DNA of 64,000 nt from Larimichthys crocea. Taxonomy: Eukaryota; Chordata; Actinopteri; Sciaenidae. Where the stretch lies: contig NC_040028.1 in NCBI RefSeq assembly GCF_000972845.2, forward strand, positions 17,916,871-17,980,870. Direction: 5' to 3'. Positions 1 through 21,000 of this stretch are shown one piece after another. How positions within the stretch are numbered: position 1 is the stretch's first letter; every line of letters begins with the position of its first letter. The position numbers were made by a program, and so were the translations under genes. The notes beneath the pieces are model-generated. The model saw only the letters and a list, made by a program, of their open reading frames with translations, was not told the DNA's origin and searched no databases.

Positions 1-171
1 GACCGAGGTTACATACTGTGTTTCAGAATCAGGTTTTCACTCACAAGGAATCTGTCTTGCTGTTATCGGTGCAAAACAAACATTACTGACATTACTAAAT
101 CTAAATAATATGTTCTAAAATGATGTTTCATTGTGAGGAATAAGGGCCGACCACATGGACAGATCACCCAC

Positions 172-9819
<9,648 letters not shown>

Positions 9820-10340
9820 GCTGTGTGGGAGCAAAACATAAACACAGAGTCACCTTCCAGATTAAATAATAAAAAAAAGGACACACCACCAACTGTCAGA
9901 GTGTGTTAGCTTTGCAAAGCCACCAAAACAACAGGTCCCGCCATCACAGCAGCTTTATCCGGAGGTTTAATGAGGAAACCCCGCAGTGTGCGCCTGTCAG
10001 CTCGGCTAGCTATTGTTAGCATGTCCATGTATTTCTCTATGGAAAAATCTGCGCAGCATGCTAATGCTAACTGGCCTCACCTGCTGCAGAGCTCCTGGCT
10101 TGTTTACTCCGCTGCTGCTGCTGCTGCTCGGTGGATGTGATCAGCTGATGATGATGATGATGATAGGGAGGATCGACAGCTAACAGCTGATGCAGGGTCC
10201 CTCTATCACTGACAGTTTCACTTCCAGCCCCTCCACCCCTCCTCTCTGTCGGTCAGCTTCTCCAATCAGACCGCAGGAGGAGGTCCAGACACCTCCTCCT
10301 CCTCCTCCTCCTCCTTTCCTGTGAGTCTGTAAACACAGGC
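9820..10340 (-). promoter_or_regulatory. me3: Probable me3 promoter and 5' UTR, GC-rich
   Basis: This is the stretch directly upstream of the me3 start codon. Exon 1 is GC-rich with many CpGs, and the flank carries a CTG run (about 10109-10128), a GAT run (about 10148-10164) and a CTC run (about 10287-10315). No TATA box is evident at a sensible distance. The transcription start cannot be placed from sequence alone, so the promoter call rests on position and composition. Confidence 0.4.
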
Positions 10341-10998
10341 TCCATCTTTTCAAGATTTACTCAAAATGCAACATAATTCACTCTGATTGGATCTTATAAT
10401 GTCAAACAACTTGTCTTTGTGCTGTTATGATCACTCTATTGTGATGTATATATTTAAAAATGACAGATTAAACCAGAAAAACAACACATTTTTCAACTCT
10501 TAGTCATGCCCTGTGACATAAACACTGAACTCAAACCACTGCACACTCTGCAGATCATATTCACGACCTCTGCTTCCCTCTGCTGGACGCACCACTCTGA
10601 GAAAAGCTTCTCCACTTTGCTATGAATCTGTTTTGTTGTGGTACAGTAATGTCTCGCTTAACCTGTTTTGTAGCCCCCAGGGCAAATAGTTGCTCTCGGG
10701 CATGTTGTGCAGTACACGCAACACACTGTAAAAAAGCACTTTCATTTGATTTCTTGGCCCCCCAAAAGTCTGAATATAACAGTAATACTGCCACACTAAA
10801 TACAATTAAAACACCACAAACTAGAGCATAAGATTCTCAACACAAACTGAATAATAACCTTAATAAAGGTAGATTTGTTGCACGGCTGTTGAATTACTGC
10901 TGATGGTGACATCTGCGTTACTATTTCATGTCGAACCGGCTGCTGTGAAAAAAGTTTATTCTTTTTGTAACAGACTCAAATCCTCCGTAAAGTATTTT

Positions 10999-11215
10999 TT
11001 TTAGATTAGATTAGATTAGATATACTTTATTCATCCCACCATGGGGAAATTCACTTGCAGCAAGATATAGAAACAAAAGTAGAAGAGACCGGAAAAGAAA
11101 AAAAAACAAACAGACAGAAATATCTAAACTACACAATAACCACAAAAAAGTAATCAACCTTCAAAAACAGACAAGTACTAAGAATAAGAGTGGCATGATA
11201 CATAAAGAGTATCAG
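10999..11215. mobile_element. Interspersed teleost repeat, GATTAGATTAGA type
   Basis: The segment has a TTAGATTAGATTAGATTAGA run followed by TACTTTATTCATCCCA and GGGGAAATTCACTTG, then ACAGACAGAAATATCTA. The same series recurs at 59628-60055 in pou2f1 intron 1, so this is a dispersed element. Its class is not certain; the TTTATTCATCCC/GGGGAAATT end is common in fish repeat libraries. Confidence 0.6.
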
Positions 11216-11383
11216 CTCGCCTTTTATTGTTATCAGTATCAGACACATTTAGCTCCCTCGTATCAGTGTCAGTGTGATAACTAAAAGTTGTTTTGTTGTT
11301 TGTTCAAAACAACTTTAGGAATATTCACCCTGTCCAAGTGCACGAGTAACTCACTTCACACTCTGTGTATGTATCTAAAACAG

Positions 11384-11389
11384 TTTATT
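11384..11389 (-). terminator. ildr1: Poly(A) signal AATAAA, probable ildr1 3' end
   Basis: TTTATT on the plus strand is AATAAA on the minus strand, about 710 bases downstream of the ildr1 stop codon. Cleavage would be expected roughly 10-30 bases further, near 11360. Other AT-rich variants occur in the UTR, so this choice is an inference. Confidence 0.4.
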
Positions 11390-12101
11390 TAAAAACACAC
11401 AATCAAATGTGATAATCACGATTCATCTCTTTTCATGTTCAAACACGAATAAACATTACATCGCTGTTGTTCATCCAGATACAATAAGAGCTTCTAAATC
11501 TTCCTACAAATGTTTAGTCGACTTCCAAGTGTATTCACTTTATGTATTTTTTAGAGGTAAAAAAAAAAAGACACTTTAAATAGTATAAGAAATTATGCAA
11601 AAATAAGAAATTAAAAAAACAAACACTTTCTGTCTCTGCACATAACATGTTCACAACGATAATCCCAAATAACCCTCAGGAGCTCACAATATGCAACAAT
11701 TTGCTTGTTGTTAAACATTTACCTGATAAACACCAAAAGCAGGATAACTTTTATCCATCGTAAGAAATCATACATATAAACTACAAGACTGAATACAGCA
11801 AGAATAATCGCACCATCATTCCAATAACAGGAGGACACGGTTACACATTATTTGTACTGAACAGCTTCAGCTGAACAGCTTTTCTTCATACATAAAACAT
11901 TTTATATTGTTCTTACATACAGTGCCTGCAAAGTAAAAGTGTGTCCGTACAGTACATTTTCAACACTCAATATCACATTTTACAACTATATCTTTGCACG
12001 CCGACTGAAGAGATTACCTTCGGTTTGTCTTCATTTTCACCGTTCTTGAAACTTTCAGGAAAAAGGGTAAAAAAATAAAATAAAAAAAAGATAGAAATGC
12101 C

Positions 12102-12140
12102 TCAGATGACTACGCTGGTGCTGCTATGGGAGCTTCTATC
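12102..12140 (-). CDS. ildr1: ildr1 terminal coding exon of 39 bases
   Basis: This small exon is easily missed because the preceding exon also reads into an in-frame TGA at 12834. The large exon reaches a good donor, GTAAGA, at 12840-12845 on the minus strand after the codons for RLS. An acceptor (CTCTTAG) stands just before 12140. The 13 codons read [12 protein letters not shown] plus TGA, matching the human ILDR1 ending as I recall it (KDSSHSGRSVVI). The C-terminal VVI resembles a PDZ-binding tail, which is inference. Confidence 0.9.
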   Translation of the reverse strand, partial: DRSSHSSTSVVI

Positions 12141-15100
12141 CTAAGAGAGAAAAGTGACAGAGGTGAGGTTTAGTTAAAGAGGTGAGATGTGATGATTCAA
12201 ACACACGAGCAGACCATTCATTTGACTGGGAGTAGGTTTTGGCTGTGGTGGCTGTGACAGGCAGCCAATCAGATGATCAGGCAAGTCAAACTCCTGCACG
12301 GTCAGCCTGAAATGTCCCTGAAAATTTGTGTCTAGGTCGCAGTTTTAGTGACACTGCAAAAAAGTTTCCTTTGGTTTGAGAGAGAGAGCAGTGGTCAAGC
12401 GACACAGACAGTGAATGAGAGTGTGGGAGCACTGGCATCGAAAAGTTATTTCCTGCTGGTTTCACAGTGCTTCGGGACAAATAAAACACACCACCAGCAG
12501 CAACAGCAGCAGCCCACCTTACACCCACACAACCCTGAGGCGATGGTCTGATTTCAGCCTTAAGAAACAGTGGTGCTTCGAGGTAAAAGCTAATGTCAGC
12601 ATTAGTCATCAACAAAGTGCAGCTGCTGGGCATGCCATTGATTTTATAGGTATTTGGTTATAAAGCAAAAGATTAGTGAAAATGAAAATTTTGAAAAGAA
12701 AGTGATTAAATCATATAAAATATCATGACAATCCATCAAATACTAGATCGAAGCTGCAAGCACAACTAAAAAAGTGAAGAAAGAAAGAAGTCAAGACTAA
12801 AACAAAGAATAATTTAGACCACAGGTTCTAACGTCAGGATCTTACAGAAAGGCGGTTGTAGTTCCTCCGTCCGTTACTGTGTCCCGGCTGGTCCTCTATG
12901 GAGGAGTAGCTGGGCGGCTTCTCCGGCCAATCCTTCCCTTTACCTCCTTTCTGTCTCCTGCTGTCTTCTTCATCCGAGCTCCACGACCCTCCGCGACGCT
13001 GAGGAGGTGAATAGCTCCTCTCCCTCCGAAATGCCTTGCTTTTCAGCTCCTCCATCACGTCATCACGACTGTGAGCTCGCGGTCTGGATGCAGTCCCTCG
13101 CCTCCTGGACGAGCTTCCTCTCTCGTTCCTCGAACCCCCGCCGTGCGGCGCTCTTCCTCGTCTGTTCTCCCAGTCGGACTCGTCGCTGTAGTCTCGCAGG
13201 ATCCCCCGTCTGGGAGGAGAGTCGTCTCTGTAGTTACGAGTAGCGCGTGGCAGACCTCCTCCGGAGCGGTTTGTACTCCCGCTGGAGTGGCTGGATAATC
13301 TCGGAGCAGCTCTTGCTCCGTCTCCACCTCCTTCGTTCCCCCTGCGTGAGGAGAAACTGGGCACACGCTGGATAATAGGAGGCAGGGTGATCACTCTTCT
13401 CTCCACCCCTCTGACACCCATCTCATCCAGGGCTGACAACATACTCGGGGGCCCAGGCGTGTAGGGAACTGCTTGAGGAGCCGGCTGGTACTGAGCCTGT
13501 AACGGGGGCATATTTTGGACGCTGCGATAAGCTGCTTGAGGTGCTGGCATATCCAGCCCCCTCACCTGGTGCTCCAGGTAGTCCAACACCTGGCCGGTGC
13601 CATGATTGCTGCTGCGCACACTGTGGTTCACATGGTGCGGAGGAGGAGGAGGAGGAGGCTGCTGCTGGAGGGCCATGGGTGACAGCTCCATGGGGGCCAT
13701 GGCAAAGTTTTGTTTGACAGGATAGTCTGAGTACGAACCTGGAACAAACAAGACAGTTCAGAGACATGATTAACTTGCAATGACTGATGTTTGGCCACAT
13801 GAGGGCAGCAGAAACATGCTGGAAACAACATTTACATCCGACATGTCAGAGAGAGTTTCATATTTACACATCCAGCACCTGTCTCACCTGTCTGGATGTT
13901 ACCTCAGCAAACAACACAAACATGAACCTTAGTTACTGTTTTCACCATGTAATGTTTGTTTTGTGTACAGTTAACATCAGTTGTGTTTGCTTTTCAAAAT
14001 TATATTTTACAGTTTGATTTATGATGACCTTAATCTTCTCCTTTTTGTCCAGCTGCCAAAATAAGATAAGAAGCTCTCAGTTAACAAAATGTATTTTCAG
14101 TTATTACCACATGTTCACTATTATCAACTTTAGGGAGTGTTTGTGAACTTTTTACCCTGAGTTAAGCGTCAGAGGATACATCCAAGGCTGCCCTAACACT
14201 CTGATAACTTGCCTAACAGGATGCCCACTACCTGAAGCAATGACCTTACCTGCATGTTTTCAGGTAAAGATATAGTTTTAATTAATATATTCATTAGCAG
14301 TTAACACTCTCCTAAAAGCTGCTAGACCTCAACATCAATTAAAGTTAATAAATACAGTGTGCAGTGCGTGATTTTCAGTATGGTTAATGCTTTAATGGCT
14401 TAGTACAGCAATTTAAATAGACTACCACAAACAGCAGCATTTATTTCATATAAATATCTGGATGCAAAGTATTCACGTAGTTTCAGGTGTTTTTGTTTGT
14501 TCATTCGCCCTTGGCGATGTAACAAAGCATCAAAGATCAGTCTGCTGCGTGCTTTTGTTTCACTCACCTGAATACAGTATGGGAACACCCTGGGAGGAGG
14601 CGTTGGAGCTAATGGGAGCGTAGATGGGTTGACCAGCCATCCAGGGCACCATGGCCTTCTGAGCGTCTCGCAGCATCCTGTGCTGCATCACAGCTGGAAT
14701 CAGAGCAGAGAGGAAGTCAAAGGTTTGTGCGACTCGATGGCGACATACCATCGAGGTGACACAAGCGACGAGCGTTTGTGCCTCTGTCGTAAATAATGAA
14801 GATCTGCAGTTTTCTAGTTTCACAAGTCACAGATACGTATATTCCTGACTCTTGTTATTTTGAGTACAAGTGTGCATTCATACTATGAATTGTGGCAAAA
14901 TGCCTTCAATGGTCGCCAATTTGGCTACGTAGCTGAAGGGGAGGGACAACCATCATTTTGAAGATGTCGTTGTATTTTGGGTAAAAGCATGAGTGAAAAA
15001 AGAATTTCCCCCTCGAGGGATCAATAAAGTATCTATTCTTTCTTTTTTCTATGAAAATCACAACTTACAAATGTAAATAAATATATTTATAAAGTATAAA

Positions 15101-18100
15101 TATAAAGTGTTTTAAATCTTTATTTTGGTAGTCAAATGTCGGCACTAATGCTCCGCATGGTTGCAATTCAAGAAAGTGGAAAAGTGGTAAAATGTCGCAA
15201 CGTCCACACTTGAATTAAAACAGAACTAGTGCATTAAGTCAGGAAGTACACAGTTTACTACATAGAAGTGTACTAACCGAAAGTAACCATCAAATGAGTC
15301 AACATGCACAGTAGGAGCCGAAATGTGTTTATATAGTTTGAGTTGTTAATCACACATTTTCTGGATCACCTTTCTTTTTGTTAACTGGTACAGGGAGGTG
15401 TGTTTGTGGCTTCATCTTATTTTTTATCTGTGTTACTTGGTGGTGGGAGTCAGACAAAGGAGGTTATCTAATGAGGACAATATGGTATCTACTGTTGACC
15501 GTCTCACTACTTTCACGTCTTATCTCGTGTCATTAGTTAATATCGTATCACATTTCGTATCATTTAGTTTTGTCACGTTATGCCAGTTTAAGTTTGTTAT
15601 TACTCTTTAGTTAATAAATATAAAACTTACTTTACATGACTGTGATTTTTTTTTTCTTTGGAGCCTTTTTTTAAAATGGATAGTTGTTACTACATGCACA
15701 ACACGAGGACCCTGAAACACGTCTGATTCTCTCACAGATACATGTCGAAATGTTTTCTGGCCCTTTGTCTAAAAGCTGCCCGAACATGTCAAGCTGTGGG
15801 CAGCTCTTCTACCTTTTTCTGGACAGCAGCACGTCTGTGGACAACACGGGCAGCGGACGTAGCAGCAGCACTTCTGCGGGCAGCACTGACAGCAACAGAC
15901 GCAGAAGAGCATGATGAGCAGGAGAGCACCGAGGATGATCAACAGGACTGTCAGCCAGTCTGCAGCAGGAAAGAAGACACATCATTACGGTTATATCTTT
16001 CTTCTTTGGTGCACGACAGCCCACAGTCTCAACGGAGGGAAAACTTACGGTACACAATGAGTTTGATTTCACGATCCGAGTCCCCCGTCGTGTCGCCGGG
16101 GGCATCAATGGAGCAGAAATACACGCCGTTATCCCACCACATCACCTCGTTGATGATCAGGTCGGCCTCTGTTGACAGAAAACGTCACATTAAGCATTAT
16201 CTTATAATAAATTAAGATGATAATATTTGTTTAAATTCTTGTAAATGTTTCTGGATCACTGCAGTATAATGGAGCAACAATCTTTGCTCAATACATAATG
16301 TTGATGACGTCTTAAACAATTCATAAAATATACATTATTATTTATTTCTGTGCGTGGTGTCTTAAAGTCGATGAAACCAGTGGACTATGATCAAACTTAC
16401 TGTTCTGGATGGTGATTTTGCGCTCTCTGTAGTCTGCTCCCAAGGTGGGCTCACTGATGCCTCTCTTCTGGATCACGGTGCGGACTGTGCGCTGGCGGTC
16501 CGGACAGTCATTGGAGGGGTCCTGACCGAGCTGCAGAGCGGCCTGGAAAGCTACAGCAGACACAGAAAAGCAGGATGAAACATGTTGAGTTCATTAAAGT
16601 TTTTATTCTCCATCATAACTGCGACACTTGAAGATGACAAAAACAACCGGTTCTTGAGTTTGCCAACATATTGCCAGCAGTATAATGCAATCTGAGGCAC
16701 TCAGTGATAATTTGAGAGCAATTAGCAAATACAATGTAAACAGCACTGACTCACCAGGACATCAAATACACTGTTTGGGTGGTGCTGTTGCTTCAAAGAT
16801 ACTATCATGAACAGATTTTTTTAGTAATGACAGGCAGTTGTTTTAATACGGTACAAGTATTATCTATGAGTAAATGGATTTAATTTGACGGTCCGTCCAG
16901 CCTGCACAGTGAAACCCTTTTTAAACGATCCAGAACTCGGCGGCACGCCTGGTCTTCAATCAGCCGAAAAGGTCGCTGCTCATCGAGCACATTCCTAATG
17001 CTTGACTACAAAGTTGTGTCCGGTTCTGCGCCCTCCTACTTCAGCGTCCTCATACAGACATATGTTACCTCCTCCAATGAACGACACCTGGATCTGCCAC
17101 CCGTATGCTCAGGGCAATGTCCTACCAGATCAGTGTCCCTCTCTAGACCTCTACCAGATCAGTGTCCCTCTCTAGACCTCCTCTCAAACACTACCAACAA
17201 TGGACATGATGATGAAGTCTATCCCTCTCTACAACTGTCACAGTACTTATTGCTGCACTAACATGTCCTTGTACCTCGATTGTTTCCATTTTTTGTAAGT
17301 CGCTTTGGATAAAAGTGAGTCAGCACTGAAAGAAAATGCTCTTTTATTCAAACAAGGTGGTTTAAGAAACCAGATAAAGTTTTAAGTGAGTTTTAAGGTG
17401 TTGCCTGAATAAAAGTTCCAGCAAGTTGTTGTTGCACATCAAGTTATCTCAGTGACTGTTCAACCACCCTGCGCTGTTTTCAACAGCAGAAGAAGCACAG
17501 CTGTAACCAATCAGTATTAATGATCGCTGTTTCGTTCAGGTGTGCCAGAACGCACAACACAACCAGAATAACCACATGACCTCGGTCAAAGTTTGTGTTC
17601 CTGAAAAGCTGCTGCATCACCCGTTTGAATTTTTATATACTACTAAGTAGTTTCAGTGGAATGTAATTGCTGCCTTTGCTCCAACTTCCGTGTCTGTGAA
17701 GTGAAGCCAATGTGAAAGTGCTAAAAGCTGCAGTTCCTCTTGTCGTCCACTTGAGGCTGGCTCCAGAAGTGAGTCAGTCTCCATAAGTCCCCATGTTCAA
17801 ATGTCCAACTTCACAGCAGAAATAAACATGTTTACAGCCTGGTACAAAAAACAGTTTTGGTCTCTGTAGCTAATTTCCTTATTTGGCACTTCCACATTTG
17901 CTTCACTTCAAGTCACGGAGGACGCAGATTATGTAAAAGTAGTACAGTGTTAAATCTGTGGAGGTTTCTTTTAGCTGAACATAACAACATGAAAAGCTCC
18001 ATTTGAAATTACACTCATCATATTTAGTAATTCTCCTCGCATAGCCTCACCTGTGGAGTAGTACTCCAGCACTGGGTCTTTACAGAAGGACTTGTACCTC

Positions 18101-20076
18101 CAGGTGACCAGGACTTCCTGAGGGTTGGCTGAAGTCGAGTAGTCGCAGCGCAGGATCACGGAGGCGAACAGAGTCGTACTCCTCTCTGTCTCTGGGACAA
18201 TCACCTGGATGGACAGCAGCTCTGATACGAGGCAGGAAGAATGACGAGATTCATGAGATTAAAGTAAAAAATAGCAGCGCACGAGGCACACTATTCAAAT
18301 GACTGTAACTTTAGCCAAAACAGTGTGTTTGCATAGGAGCTTTGGCCTTCAATGCTGGATTGATAAGAATCTGAACAGACTGGTTAACAGTTTACTGCAC
18401 AGCTCTGCAAGTGCTGCACTGTGTTATTAGAAGTAATACCAGCTGTCAATCACGACCTGCACCACAGAGTTCGAGAAAACAAAGTGACGACAGACAAACT
18501 CTGCAAAGTGAGAAATTATTTAACGCCAACACTTTCTTCTTGAAGTGGTTTAAAGCGCCGATAGAGAAGCATCAAACAAATAATCAAATAGTTTCTTCTC
18601 TAAATCACGACATGGTATCCTGACATCACGATCAGATAAGTGAGACGATTTAATGAAGCTCTGCAAATGCATTTTAATGAATTATTTTGTCTATAAGAGT
18701 TAATTAACGTGGATATGATGGTGGTATATTTCTAAGATAATCGATTAATCGTTTATTTCAACAAAATGCTAAAACTTCAGAGCCCAACGTGTCCAACCAA
18801 AAAAAACTTGACAAATGATTTAAGTGATTAATTGATTATTATAATTGTTGCAGATTCACGTTCTGTTAGTTGATCAACGGACTCTAAATCAGTGTGAATG
18901 TGAATGGTTGTTTGTCTTGCCCGATGTAATCCATGCTGTACTCCGCCTCTCACCACAAGTCAGCTGTGACATGCTCCAGAACTTTGATACTTTATAGACC
19001 AAGCAAGCAATTAATCAATTAATACTTTGATTAATCAACAAAGTAACTAGTAAAATTAGAAATTACTGACTGAAATTAACAAGCAACAACCAATTAACTA
19101 AAATATGAAGTAAATAAATAAATAAAAAGACTATCTCCAGTTCTACTGCATCAATTTTGATCCTTTTTTTTAAACTTACATTTTAAAAAGGAGTACAGTG
19201 AGTGCACTTAATGCTTCAAGCTGTCAGTGAATATTTATTAAACCTCATTATGTTCATAAAAGACAAAGTTCAGGTGTAATTTAGTGGTAGATTAATTAGA
19301 CATACAAACACCAAACAACCACAAACAAACAAAGTCAACACTATATTTTCTGAATTTGCAATTTTTCTAAAACATGTCAATTTAAAAAAAAAATCAGTTT
19401 TTAATGTTATTTACTATTTTAGGTTCAAATACTTCACTCCAAATTAAAAATCTCCTTCCACCTGTAGCCGATTTGTCTTCTCTTGCATTAAATATCTCTG
19501 TGTTTTGGACCAAACAAGACATTTAATCACCCTAACACATTAAATTCTCACATTAAAGTGAATAATTATTGATATTTGTTTGATAAACATGTATAAACTT
19601 TGTCCAGTTCAAGTGATAAATAGATCTTTTTCACAGCAGCCACTCTGACATGAAACAGTTGTTTCCAGTGATACTAATTAAGTTTCAGTTTGATTAATTT
19701 ACTTATTTGATCTTAACAGCGGATTAACAAATAATAAATCTAACATTTAGTATTGCATATTGATTGATTTAATATTTGCACCGTGTCTGCAAACATGTCT
19801 GCAAAAAAAAAAAAAAAAAAAAAACACTATTAGTAACGAGCAGTCACGTGACAGCAGTCGGCCTTGTCCTGTTTACACCTGTCGATAATTAACCTGGACA
19901 CATCATTAATACTGTTTGTTTTTGTGGCTTCACTCTTTTAAAAAAAAACTAAAAAAAACATGAAACTTGTCTAAAGTAAAAGCTTCAGGCGCACAGTGTG
20001 TTCACCATCGGCCCTTTAAAGCCTCACCTGTCGGCAGGTGAAGCAGCAGGAGCGCCATCAGTATCATATTTCCCAT
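12102..20076 (-). CDS. ildr1: Immunoglobulin-like domain-containing receptor 1 (angulin-2), complete
   Basis: ILDR1 is a single-pass membrane protein that recruits tricellulin to tricellular tight junctions. Exons in gene order: 20028-20076, 18051-18221, 16401-16550, 16049-16168, 15813-15959, 14568-14693, 12846-13738, 12102-12140. All borders are GT-AG and phases join: 1695 bases, 564 residues (human about 546). Exon 1 is a signal peptide ([15 protein letters not shown]). Exons 2-4 form a V-type Ig domain with Cys in LRCDYSTS, Trp in VTWRYKSF and Cys in VYFCSI. Exon 5 holds the membrane helix ([18 protein letters not shown]) followed by the Cys-rich [19 protein letters not shown] segment. Exon 7 encodes an Arg/Ser-rich tail with PEKPPSYSS. 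The protein ends [20 protein letters not shown] and FCKDP identify ILDR1 rather than ILDR2 or LSR. An a/b teleost paralogue cannot be assigned. Confidence 0.95.
14985..15050 (+). mobile_element. LINE 3' tail fragment in ildr1 intron
   Basis: AATTTCCCCCTCGAGGGATC followed by AATAAAGTATCTATTC and a T-rich run resembles the 3' end of common teleost non-LTR elements. No coding part is attached, so this is a short dead insertion between ildr1 exons 5 and 6. Confidence 0.5.
16895..17330 (+). mobile_element. L2-like LINE, 3' end with reverse-transcriptase C-terminal remnant
   Basis: Plus-strand reading gives [13 protein letters not shown] and then [19 protein letters not shown], typical of the last part of teleost L2 reverse transcriptase. 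The tail GTAAGTCGCTTTGGATAAAA is a widely shared 3' end in fish LINE/SINE pairs. Frame breaks occur, and a ~29-base segment (CCAGATCAGTGTCCCTCTCT) is directly duplicated at about 17127 and 17156. The element lies inside ildr1 intron 2, antisense to the gene, and is dead. Confidence 0.7.
17697..17910. mobile_element. Complete short copy of element family A with terminal inverted repeats
   Basis: The left end 17697-17721 (TGAAGTGAAGCCAATGTGAA plus AGTGC) is the near-perfect reverse complement of the right end 17886-17910. The two differ at two positions. The 214-bp body is non-coding. This is the only copy here with both ends visible, and it defines the family as MITE-like. No convincing target-site duplication was seen. 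It lies in ildr1 intron 2. Confidence 0.75.
18880..18985 (+). mobile_element. Fragment of a common teleost SINE/LINE-tail repeat
   Basis: The segment with GTGTGAATGTGAATGGTTGT and CCGCCTCTCACC resembles the middle of the repeat seen more completely at 55018-55255 (same orientation) and at 37288-37575 (opposite). It lies in ildr1 intron 1. Confidence 0.5.
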
Positions 20077-20756
20077 CTCGTAGCTTTTTTTTTTTTTATC
20101 CCTCCGCGGACGCTTCTCTCTCTTCTCTCTCCTGAGTTAAAATCCAGCACAAATCCTGAATGTTCGGATAAAAAAACGAAAATAAATCAACCGTCCACTT
20201 CAAACGACATGTTCGGTCCGGGCTGGGTTCGTCTTCTTGGCGTCCAACACGAGCATTTACAGCCGAGCAGAGGAACAACTTTCCCCGCAGAGAGTCGACG
20301 TCGAAGGCGGTTCATCCCTCCGTCCTACCTCCCCTCCTCCACCCTCCGGCTTCAGGTGACATCACTGAGCCCCTCCCCCTCCGACAGGTGCAACATGGAG
20401 GAAGAGAAGAAGAGCAGGAAGAGCAAAGTACTTTTATATGATATTTTATTATTATATTATATTATATATAAGCTATTAAACAGAAGCAGACAAAGATACA
20501 AATAAATAATTAACAGTTAAACAAGGAAAACTACAGAAGCCTCAAGCGGTCATACATTTTATTTCCTCTGTTTTCATTTCATCTCTTTAAGTTATTTATG
20601 TCCTTATCTTAAAATAACAACTGTTGTTATGCTGAGATAATGCCAAGAAAACAAAATGATAGTCTAGTATATTAATTACGGAAGCTCTAAGTGGTCATGC
20701 ACTCATACGTTTTGTTTTCTCGTGATAACGAGTTAATTTCATCTGTTTTCTTGAGT

Positions 20757-21000
20757 CAAATGGACACAAGATGACTACAAATGGACTACAAATGGACAAG
20801 ATGACTAGAAATGGACTACAAATAGAAACAAGATGACTACAAATAGAAACAAGATGACTACAAATGGACACAAGGACTAAAAAGAGAAACAAAACAACCA
20901 TAAGGACACAAAATTGTAGTAACATGTCCTCGTATTGACAGAAACATTTGTATGTAATTAGTATTGTAAAACACTTTATATAAACATTTTAAAGCTGCAC
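20757..21000. repeat. Minisatellite GACTACAAATGGACACAAGAT, first locus
   Basis: Degenerate ~20-base units related to GACTACAAATGGACACAAGA run from 20757 to about 20900. They are followed by a unique tail (AACATTTGTATGTAATTAGT, then TTATATAAACATTTTAAAGC). The same tail follows the second array at 24060-24180, so array and tail belong to one dispersed element. Confidence 0.75.

Larger units (their letters stand above)
9835..12101. other. Intergenic DNA between me3 and ildr1, with ildr1 3' UTR
   Basis: No coding exon is evident. The left part holds the me3 promoter side with CTG, GAT and CTC runs. The middle (10999-11215) has a TTAGATTAGATTAGA-type teleost repeat. The right part (about 11365-12101) is AT-rich and most likely the ildr1 3' UTR, because a poly(A) signal for the minus strand lies at 11384-11389. 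Confidence 0.6.

Noticed and set aside
12834..12845. ildr1 stop at the TGA 12834-12836 as the natural end
   Set aside because: A strong donor precedes it, and the 39-base exon at 12102-12140 restores the family C-terminus.
13055..13366. 103-codon minus-strand frame in the ildr1 tail exon
   Set aside because: It is another frame of the verified ildr1 exon 12846-13738.
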